Source: COMBO-56-21 sp041494275
Lineage (GTDB): Archaea > Thermoplasmatota > Thermoplasmata > UBA10834
Direction of reading: 5' to 3'
DNA length: 26,079 nt
NCBI GenBank assembly: GCA_041494275.1
Contig: JBGQAM010000018.1
Span: 1 to 26,079, forward strand
Shown here: positions 15,243 through 21,030 of the stretch, piece by piece
How the letters are laid out: every line of letters starts with the position of its first letter
Numbering within the stretch: position 1 is the first letter of the stretch
Made by a program: the position numbers and the translations under genes
The notes under the pieces: generated by a model
What the model was told of the DNA's origin: nothing
Seen by the model: the letters and a program-made list of their open reading frames with translations, nothing else
Database searches by the model: none

Positions 15243-16401
15243 CCCGGTCTTCTGCAGTTTCTTCTGTTTCAGTTGGCTTCGGTCCGTTCGCATCTCCTTG
15301 CCGACGCCGCCGCAATAGCATCGACCCGAGGATAGCAAACGCGACCACGGCAACGATGCTCCCCGAGACAATCATTATCATCGGAAGGCTCTCCCTCAGC
15401 CAGTCTCGGACCCTGCCGACGAAGCCATTCTCGTCTATTCCCAGGAACGAATCGTGTGAGATCGAGACAGTATCGTTCGAAAACGCGTAAGACACGTAGA
15501 GCATCATGCCGGTTCCGGTCGTGTAGTAGGACGAGTTCATTGCGGCGGGGTGATAGTCACCCGAGGTCCTTACCAGTGGCTCCGAGCTGTAGTGGTAGAA
15601 CGCTTGGATAGTGCCGTCGTCCTGGGCGAAATTGATGTCCTGATCTGGAAGCGATGTCTGGTTCAGCTTGTGCGTGAAGTTGAGACCGTATTGCTCCTCG
15701 TTGACGCGGCTGGAAACTGTGGTGATTGTCCACCCGCCTGCGCTTGAGGCTTCCCTAATCTGGAACATGTTGGTGGAGCCACCTGCCTTCAGCAAATGCT
15801 CGACTGCAAGGCCGCTGAAGTTCAACTTCTTGAGGATATCCAGGGTGAAATTCATCCTCATTTCCGTGCGGCCTACGACAGTGTAGCTGCCGTAGGAGTT
15901 GGAGTATGTCACGGGGTTTTCCGTGATCTGGAACCAGAACGTGATGTTTGCCCAGTCGTCGATGATAGGAACATTGTCAGTCGGCAGGTCATACAGTGAG
16001 AGGGGCGCTGCCATCCGCAACCGAGCATATTCCCCTGATTGAGGCCCATTGGCAAACTCGACTGTGGACATGTTCCAAGCAACGTTGTAGTGGGAGTCGA
16101 GACTGGCAGTGTAGACGGCCTCCGACCTTGAGAAGACGCCGTCGTCATTTGTGTCGTTGTATAGATAGATGAATGGAAGACGCATCGTGAACGAGGGAGC
16201 GACTGGGTCGGTGCTGTGCTTGAACACAACCTGCGGCATCTCTCTGGTCACTGTCGCGGTCAGGTTGCCTGAAATGAAAACGACTCCGAAGTTGTAGTCG
16301 GTGAAGTCGAGGAAATGTTGCTCATCTGATGCGTGTGCTTGACCTACCGGCGAGATAGCGAATGAAACCGCGCATAGAGTGGCTACTAATGGTGCGAACA
16401 A
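15229..16401 (-). CDS. Secreted, membrane-anchored protein with an EF-hand-like loop
   Basis: This protein of about 390 residues is not assigned to a known family. It has a signal peptide (hydrophobic LVATLCAVSFAISPVG, likely cleavage near AHA), a large extracellular beta-rich domain with many potential N-glycosylation sites, one membrane helix (MIMIVSGSIVAVVAFAILGSML) and an arginine-rich cytoplasmic tail. The segment DTNDDGVFSRSE fits a 12-residue EF-hand loop (positions 1, 3, 5, 6, 8, 12). The start is uncertain: the TTG at 16401 follows a GGAGAGGAG stretch and a TATA-like box near 16458; a TTG at 16446 is the alternative. The frame is open farther upstream but that part is not protein-like. 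It lies downstream of the ubiquitin-like cluster on the same strand, across a gap of about 100 nt. Confidence 0.75.
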   Translation of the reverse strand: MFAPLVATLCAVSFAISPVGQAHASDEQHFLDFTDYNFGVVFISGNLTATVTREMPQVVFKHSTDPVAPSFTMRLPFIYLYNDTNDDGVFSRSEAVYTASLDSHYNVAWNMSTVEFANGPQSGEYARLRMAAPLSLYDLPTDNVPIIDDWANITFWFQITENPVTYSNSYGSYTVVGRTEMRMNFTLDILKKLNFSGLAVEHLLKAGGSTNMFQIREASSAGGWTITTVSSRVNEEQYGLNFTHKLNQTSLPDQDINFAQDDGTIQAFYHYSSEPLVRTSGDYHPAAMNSSYYTTGTGMMLYVSYAFSNDTVSISHDSFLGIDENGFVGRVRDWLRESLPMIMIVSGSIVAVVAFAILGSMLLRRRRQGDANGPKPTETEETAEDRARPR

Positions 16402-16504
16402 TGTCCTTATTCGGCTCCTCTCCCTCGATATGACCTTAAGGGGCAATGGCCTGAAAATACTTTCTTCATGCGGCTGGATTGGTGGAGTATCTCGAAATAC
16501 CAGT

Positions 16505-17161
16505 TCACTGACCAACGGACTTGATCTTGAGTCTCCTGGTCCTAGGCTTCTTCGGACGACCAGTGGCTTCGCCTTCGAATATGGCGAAGGCCGCCTCATC
16601 ATAGCCGTTGCCTGAGAGCCTGAAGGCCTTCATGTCCTGATTGATGGGGTCGATCACGATCGCTGTGTGATATGGCTGGTCGAACATCCTGCGCTGCGTC
16701 TCGAGATCTGTCCTGGATAGGAAGCAAGTGTGACCCGGATGCGAGTGGTACCACCCGACGAGAACGTAGTCAAAACCTGAATCGTCTAGATTGCTAAAAA
16801 GCTTCGGGAAACCCTCAGGGTCGAACCTAACCTTTGAGGACGAACTCTTCAGCTCGGTCGTCACAATGTCTCTGACCACCGCGTATCTGTGGCCTTTCCA
16901 CTCCCTGACCTCGCCGAGGAGGAACCCCATGACCTCCAACCTTCGAGGAGCCTCCTTCTCCGCATGTATCCTGATCTTCTTCTCGGCTGTGGTTGACAGG
17001 TAGACGTCGAAGGGTTCCTCTGACTCCACCACCTTGGTATACAGGGCGACCGAGTCACCCGACAACCATTCGTGAGGGGAAAGCGCGGAGTGTTCCGGAG
17101 GTTCCTTCTCCTCGATGGGCCTCCTGGTCTCCTTGACTATCCTGGGTCTAGCCACTTGCAT
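16505..17161 (-). CDS. Rpn11-like JAMM metalloprotease (deubiquitinase-like)
   Basis: This protein is about 218 residues long. Its JAB/MPN domain carries the whole JAMM zinc site: the upstream Glu in LEVMGFLLGE, then GWYHSHPGHTCFLSRTD, i.e. HxHx7Sx2D. The wording around both parts (EVMGFLLG, GWYHSHPG, LSxxDxxTQ) is closest to proteasomal Rpn11 among families I know. The expected role is to cut isopeptide bonds and release the ubiquitin-like protein encoded two genes upstream. Precursor trimming would not be needed, because that protein already ends in Gly-Gly. A polar N-terminal extension of about 50 residues and a basic C-terminus (RPKKPRTRRLKIK) flank the domain. I chose the ATG at 17161; it overlaps the E2 gene by 14 nt. 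Confidence 0.93.
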   Translation of the reverse strand: MQVARPRIVKETRRPIEEKEPPEHSALSPHEWLSGDSVALYTKVVESEEPFDVYLSTTAEKKIRIHAEKEAPRRLEVMGFLLGEVREWKGHRYAVVRDIVTTELKSSSSKVRFDPEGFPKLFSNLDDSGFDYVLVGWYHSHPGHTCFLSRTDLETQRRMFDQPYHTAIVIDPINQDMKAFRLSGNGYDEAAFAIFEGEATGRPKKPRTRRLKIKSVGQ

Positions 17162-17669
17162 CCCCCACAATCCTCACTCGTCTGTCCGACTGGTCCATGT
17201 GCATCGGGGGTTGGTACTTGTTCCTGTTGAAGTAGGAAGCCGCCCGCGTGCACATATCGTTCCCGAAGGGATTCTTTGGGTTAGGATTCACAAGTAGCGA
17301 CTCGATGCCTTTGATGAAAGTCACGAGATTCGAGCTGAAGTCCCAGTTTTCAAGCAGTTTGGTGCAGACATAGCCGCCATCGTCAGGTGTCATGATATTG
17401 GGATGAAAAATCGGGGTCTGCCACTTCACGATCGGCTTCTCAATAGGATAGTCTTCGCTGACTATGATGGCCATCCTATGGACAAATCTGTGAACGACTT
17501 TTCCCTGCTCCCAATCCGGACCTGGAACTCGGAGGAATGTCACGTTGACCATCACCGGGAATGAAGAAAGCATTGGATCCGATACAGCGATGTGATGCCT
17601 CAGCTCGCGCTGGCACATCTCTATCTCGTTCCTCAATCGCACCCGGAGCAAATCCAACGGCAGAGACAT
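17148..17669 (-). CDS. E2-like ubiquitin-conjugating enzyme
   Basis: This 173-residue protein has a UBC fold with all core E2 signatures. It has an N-terminal helix (LRVRLRNEIEMCQREL), then EDYPIEKPIVKWQTPIFHPNI with the HPN triad at residues 89-91, the catalytic cysteine Cys102 in GGYVCTKLL, the WDFSSNLVTF segment matching the E2 Wxx(x)LT region, and LLVNPNPKNPFGND. The HPN-to-Cys distance is 11, about three longer than in the eukaryotic E2s I can compare. It would take the ubiquitin-like protein from the E1 by transthiolation. The ATG lies 5 nt after the stop of the ubiquitin-like gene, and the 3' end overlaps the JAMM gene. A charged C-terminal tail of about 25 residues follows the fold. 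Confidence 0.93.
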   Translation of the reverse strand: MSLPLDLLRVRLRNEIEMCQRELRHHIAVSDPMLSSFPVMVNVTFLRVPGPDWEQGKVVHRFVHRMAIIVSEDYPIEKPIVKWQTPIFHPNIMTPDDGGYVCTKLLENWDFSSNLVTFIKGIESLLVNPNPKNPFGNDMCTRAASYFNRNKYQPPMHMDQSDRRVRIVGDASG

Positions 17670-17674
17670 CTCAG

Positions 17675-17914
17675 CTAGCCGCCCTCGGGGTCCGGTATCA
17701 GCTCCAGTACGTCGTCACCTCGGATGCTAGCGTCCTGGAGCGTGTTCCCGCCACGAAGGACCTTCTTTCCCTTGCGAAGGACATAGGCGCCCATGTCCTT
17801 GCCCCAGAAGGTCGCGGCGCTCTCAATCACCTCGTCGACGGTGTTCTCGTTCTCGAGTTCCATCTCGACAGTGGCGCCGGTCTCGGCATTCTTGACTTTG
17901 ATCCTTATTGCCAA
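17675..17914 (-). CDS. Ubiquitin-like modifier with exposed C-terminal Gly-Gly
   Basis: This 79-residue beta-grasp protein opens MAIRIKVKNAETGATVEMEL (hairpin), continues TVDEVIESAATFWG (helix) and YVLRKGKKVLRGGNTLQD, and ends DDVLELIPDPEGG directly before the stop. The Gly-Gly is therefore ready for adenylation by the E1 encoded just upstream. The start is my choice: the TTG at 17914 follows AGGTGG with four bases between, and gives a ubiquitin-sized product. A longer frame opens with a TTG at 17980, overlapping the E1 stop, but its 22 extra residues add nothing to the fold. The modifier is expected to be joined to target lysines by the E2 encoded next and removed by the JAMM protease. Confidence 0.92.
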   Translation of the reverse strand: MAIRIKVKNAETGATVEMELENENTVDEVIESAATFWGKDMGAYVLRKGKKVLRGGNTLQDASIRGDDVLELIPDPEGG

Positions 17915-17918
17915 AAAA

Positions 17919-17924
17919 CCACCT
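17919..17924 (-). promoter_or_regulatory. Ribosome-binding site deciding the modifier start
   Basis: The minus strand reads AGGTGG, then TTTT, then the TTG at 17914. It is the clearest Shine-Dalgarno in the gap after the E1 gene and supports the 79-residue product. Confidence 0.6.
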
Positions 17925-17976
17925 TGGTACTGGACCAAATGCGAGGTTATAGCGTTTTCTATTACCTGTAGCAGTC

Positions 17977-18768
17977 TCAAAACCCCTGGTGGACGGGACA
18001 GCTAGGGTTGAGCGGTATCTCCATTTCCTCGGATCGGTTCAGTTGTCCGTCATAGTAGAACACGTTCGATATCAGCATGTCCGTCCTTCCAGACACGACC
18101 TTCAAAGCTTCTCTGACCATGATTGCCGAGACAACACTCGTTGTTGTGATCTCGGCCGCCAACCTGGGCTCATGGAACACGACATCCTTTCCGGTGCAGC
18201 TGAACCGCATCTCCGCGACCTTAGAGTGGCTACGGTTCATACCGCACTGAACGCACGCGCCATCGGGCGGCCTCGCGACCATGACCTTTCCAACGAAGCC
18301 TTCCATCCCTCCGTCGATGAAAGCCTTTCCCGCACGGTATGAATGCGCGTTCGCATGGATCCGCGCCTGGATGTTGTCGAGGCATCCGAAGACAAGGTCA
18401 TGGTCCTTGAACACTGTAGCCGGGAGGTCTTCGATCCTCTCACAAACAGGCACTGGCTTCGCATCCGGGGAAACGCTCAGAATACCACGCGCGATGGCGT
18501 CAACCTTGCTCGTCCTTCTGCTCACATCATCTCGGCTGAAGAAGAGGCATCTGTTCAGGTTGGATCCCACGACGTGATCCATGTCGACGATGGTGATGTC
18601 CTTGAAGCCCGAAAGAACGAGGTTCTTGGCGACCTCATTACCGAGCGCGCCCGCGCCCACCATGAGAACTCTGGAACTCGCAATCGACTTAAGGTCCAGC
18701 CAGCCGATTCGCCTAGACCGGTCGAGCGAGTCGTCGTCTACGGAACCCACTCTCAGCGGCTCCTCCAT
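17977..18768 (-). CDS. Minimal E1-like activating enzyme for the ubiquitin-like protein
   Basis: This 263-residue ThiF/UBA-type protein has a single adenylation domain. Visible motifs are the nucleotide-binding VGAGALGNEVAKNL, VDMDHVVGSNLNRCLFF (Asp62, Asp64, Asn70, Arg73; canonical E1s have Gln after this Arg), Lys88, CLDNIQAR (Asp131), and zinc ligands CVQC (172, 175) with a second pair reading CPVH (257, 260). Cys191 in RFSCTGKD sits where E1s carry the catalytic Cys in a CT motif. There is no C-terminal ubiquitin-fold domain of the kind used by canonical E1s to recruit E2. It would adenylate the modifier's Gly-Gly and pass it to the E2. The ATG is supported by a TATA-like box about 28 nt upstream. 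MoeB/ThiF sulfur-carrier enzymes are the alternative, but the neighbouring E2 argues against that. Confidence 0.9.
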   Translation of the reverse strand: MEEPLRVGSVDDDSLDRSRRIGWLDLKSIASSRVLMVGAGALGNEVAKNLVLSGFKDITIVDMDHVVGSNLNRCLFFSRDDVSRRTSKVDAIARGILSVSPDAKPVPVCERIEDLPATVFKDHDLVFGCLDNIQARIHANAHSYRAGKAFIDGGMEGFVGKVMVARPPDGACVQCGMNRSHSKVAEMRFSCTGKDVVFHEPRLAAEITTTSVVSAIMVREALKVVSGRTDMLISNVFYYDGQLNRSEEMEIPLNPSCPVHQGF

Positions 18769-18793
18769 GGCACTGGAGAGACAATCCTGACGA

Positions 18794-18799
18794 GTTAAA
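18794..18799 (-). promoter_or_regulatory. TATA-like box for the ubiquitin-like operon
   Basis: The minus strand reads GGTTTAACTCG, centred about 28 nt before the E1 ATG, with no Shine-Dalgarno in between. This suggests a leaderless start inside the 48-nt gap after the aminopeptidase gene. Read-through from the aminopeptidase is also possible. Confidence 0.4.
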
Positions 18800-18816
18800 C
18801 CTTCGTCCAGTTTGTT

Positions 18817-19932
18817 CTAGTCCCAGACTAGTCTGCCATCCGCCATCACGGCCTTCTCTTCGCCCTTCCCGTTGACAGCGACGATAGAAGGCCTCTTCAC
18901 CAGTCCATCCAGATGAATCAGCGCCTCGGCATCCCCGTCGTAGTTGCTTCCGACCGCGAAGTGGCATGTTCCGTAGACCTTCTCGTCCTCGAGCATGTTG
19001 GCGACTATCTTCGCTTTCCTGTTCAAGCCGATCCCCAACTCGCCGATGCTTCTTGCGTTCTTCGCATATGCAGGTGCCTTCGAGGGCTTGATCGTGCCTT
19101 TCCTACCTGCATCGACGGCCCTCTTGGCGCCCAGTCTGACAGACTCCTCCAGCTTGAGTGCTTCCGAGCCGCCGCTTATGCTAGTGATGTAGCCGTCCTT
19201 GACCTCGGTCACTATTGGCCTCCGAATCGCTATCTCGCCTTCGTTCAAGACAATGGATCCGTCGAATGCAATAATCCCGTCTGTCGACCCCAGGGCAGGA
19301 GACACATAGACCTCTCCTGAAGGGATGTTGCCCGCCAATCCGGGCTTTCTGAAATCGCCATCATCCGGCCGTGGTTTCCGACCTTTCACCCCTATGGTCA
19401 GGTCAGTCCCTCCCGGGGCGGTGACCCTCACTTGGTCGGCCCATATCAGAAGCTTGGACACCTTGGCCGCGTCCGACCTCAGCTGGGTGTAATCTATTGG
19501 CACCGTGCGGCGGAACATGTCCTGAGTTATGCCCGGGGACCAGAACCCTCTGATCTTCTTCTCCTCGTACAGCATGTCGTAGATGTGGTCGTACGCACGC
19601 CTGCCCTTGTACCCGTGGCTGAGCCCCCACCTGTCCTTGCCCAGCTTGTCCTGACTAATGGATAGTGCGACATCTGGCGCAGACGACAAGGCTTTGATTA
19701 CCTCCTCCTCCGCGAGGTCGAACTGGCCCTTCTCCCTCTGAAATAGCAGAGTGGGTGCCGCTCTCGCCTCTAAAGCAGCATCGTACACCGCCATGGAGAT
19801 CTCGCGCACATCGGCTGTCGGGTTTGAGATTATCAAGACCCGATCGTCCTTCCTGACCGCGAGGACATCCCTCACGGCCGCTCGAGCGCCTTGAACCAGC
19901 GCCCTGTCATAAGTCCCCTCGAATGTGTCCAT
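18817..19932 (-). CDS. M29-like metallo-aminopeptidase (aminopeptidase T family)
   Basis: This protein is about 371 residues long and resembles M29 aminopeptidases, cytoplasmic exopeptidases that trim peptides from the N-terminus. In the slightly longer TTG frame, candidate metal and catalytic residues are Glu209 (NIPSGEVYVSP), Glu300 (SIGELGIGLN), His326 and Tyr333 (GTCHFAVGSNYDGD), and His342/Asp344 (IHLDGLV). The seven-residue His-Tyr spacing and the HxD pair match aminopeptidase T. The N-terminal half (VLIISNPTADVREISMAVYDAA) is the family's flavodoxin-like domain. I chose the ATG at 19932 over the TTG at 19938. It ends 48 nt before the E1 gene on the same strand, so it may be co-transcribed with the ubiquitin-like cluster and act on its products. 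Confidence 0.82.
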   Translation of the reverse strand: MDTFEGTYDRALVQGARAAVRDVLAVRKDDRVLIISNPTADVREISMAVYDAALEARAAPTLLFQREKGQFDLAEEEVIKALSSAPDVALSISQDKLGKDRWGLSHGYKGRRAYDHIYDMLYEEKKIRGFWSPGITQDMFRRTVPIDYTQLRSDAAKVSKLLIWADQVRVTAPGGTDLTIGVKGRKPRPDDGDFRKPGLAGNIPSGEVYVSPALGSTDGIIAFDGSIVLNEGEIAIRRPIVTEVKDGYITSISGGSEALKLEESVRLGAKRAVDAGRKGTIKPSKAPAYAKNARSIGELGIGLNRKAKIVANMLEDEKVYGTCHFAVGSNYDGDAEALIHLDGLVKRPSIVAVNGKGEEKAVMADGRLVWD

Positions 19933-20022
19933 GCCCAATCACTTCGAGGCGCATTCGACTGGATGGACATCAACCTTTGGGCATGGGAATTTGAACGATC
20001 CACGAGACCAGTGCTGGACAAA

Positions 20023-20031
20023 GCTAATATC
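20023..20031 (+). promoter_or_regulatory. TATA-like box for the thioredoxin reductase gene
   Basis: GCTAATATC is centred about 29 nt before the ATG at 20056, consistent with a leaderless or nearly leaderless mRNA. Confidence 0.45.
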
Positions 20032-20055
20032 ACTTGAACACGGTCGCTAGAAACG

Positions 20056-21030
20056 ATGTTCAGCTTTGAGGCTCCTTCAGAGGTCGAGGGAATCGTAGAC
20101 GTGTGCATCATCGGTGCCGGACCCGCGGGCATGACCGCCGCAGTATACCTTGCCCGCAAGAAACTCTCAGTAGCAATCGTTAGCAAGGATGTGGGCGGGC
20201 AGGTGGCCTGGACGCTCGGCATTGAGAATTACATGGGCTACCAGTACATCACCGGCCGAGAGCTGACGGCGAAGTTCGAGGAACAGGTCAAACAGTTTCC
20301 TATGCCCATAGTCCTCGACGAGGCAAAGATCATCAAGCAGGGATCGGGGTTGTTCGCGGTCGAAACGACGGGCGGAAGGACCATCAGCGCCCGCGCCGTG
20401 ATCATCGCCTCCGGCAAACGGCCCAAGGAACTCGGCGTGCCGAATGAGCGGAGGTTGATCGGCAGAGGGCTCTCCTACTGCTCTACCTGCGACGGACCGC
20501 TCTTCACGGGCAAGGATGTGGCTGTGTGCGGTGGGGGCAACTCGGCCATCCAGGCCGTCGTCGAGATGGCCCAAGTCGCATCGAAGGTCTATGTCGTGTC
20601 GAGAAATCCCTGGAGAGCGGATGCCGTCGTGTCCGAAAAAGCTGATCTCTTGAGGAATGTCGAACGACGGATTGGGTATGACGTCCTGGACGTCGTCGGG
20701 AACAAGATCGTCGAAGGCCTGATCATCCGTGAACGGACGACAGGAAAGGAAGAGACTCTGAAGGTCAGCGGCGTGTTCGTCGAGGTTGGCCTGAACCCGA
20801 ACACGGAGTTCGTCAAGGACCTGCTGAACCTGAACCAATATGGCGAGATCGAGGTCAACTGTCAGTGTGAGACGAATGTGCCGGGCATATTTGCGGCGGG
20901 TGACGTCACCACAGTCCATGAGAAGCAGATCGTTGTGGCGGCTGGCGAAGGCGCAAAAGCCGCTCTGAGCGCACACGAGTATTTGCTGCGGAGACCAGCG
21001 CTTACCCTAACCGGTCAAGGTACTTCGTAG
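20056..21030 (+). CDS. trxB: Thioredoxin reductase-like flavoprotein
   Basis: This 324-residue FAD/NAD(P)H disulfide oxidoreductase has an N-terminal FAD site (VCIIGAGPAGMTAAVYLARKK), the redox-active pair in YCSTCDGPLF, a second dinucleotide site (VAVCGGGNSAIQAVVEMA) and the FAD-binding C-terminal segment GIFAAGDVTT. It would reduce thioredoxin or a similar small disulfide protein in the cytoplasm. The second nucleotide site reads GGGNSA and the following loop lacks the usual HRR NADPH signature (VVSRNPWRAD), so cofactor preference is uncertain. A ~15-residue N-terminal extension precedes the first strand. The 3' end overlaps the convergent MttB gene by 29 nt. Confidence 0.92.
   Translation: MFSFEAPSEVEGIVDVCIIGAGPAGMTAAVYLARKKLSVAIVSKDVGGQVAWTLGIENYMGYQYITGRELTAKFEEQVKQFPMPIVLDEAKIIKQGSGLFAVETTGGRTISARAVIIASGKRPKELGVPNERRLIGRGLSYCSTCDGPLFTGKDVAVCGGGNSAIQAVVEMAQVASKVYVVSRNPWRADAVVSEKADLLRNVERRIGYDVLDVVGNKIVEGLIIRERTTGKEETLKVSGVFVEVGLNPNTEFVKDLLNLNQYGEIEVNCQCETNVPGIFAAGDVTTVHEKQIVVAAGEGAKAALSAHEYLLRRPALTLTGQGTS

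Noticed and set aside
16402..16602. N-terminal extension of the EF-hand-containing secreted protein
   Set aside because: The extra residues are basic, unstructured and precede the signal peptide; they lie upstream of the predicted promoter.
16505..18768. Sulfur-carrier (MoaD/ThiS-type) activation cluster instead of protein conjugation
   Set aside because: The presence of a true E2 with catalytic Cys and an Rpn11-like JAMM protease between and beside the genes is not expected for a sulfur-carrier pathway.
19985..20010. T-loop-like TTCAAAT on the minus strand near the trxB promoter
   Set aside because: The flanking bases do not pair as a T stem, and no anticodon or D arm follows; treated as chance.
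20167..20976. A 269-residue minus-strand frame opposite thioredoxin reductase
   Set aside because: It is the antisense shadow of a clearly recognisable gene and shows no family motifs.
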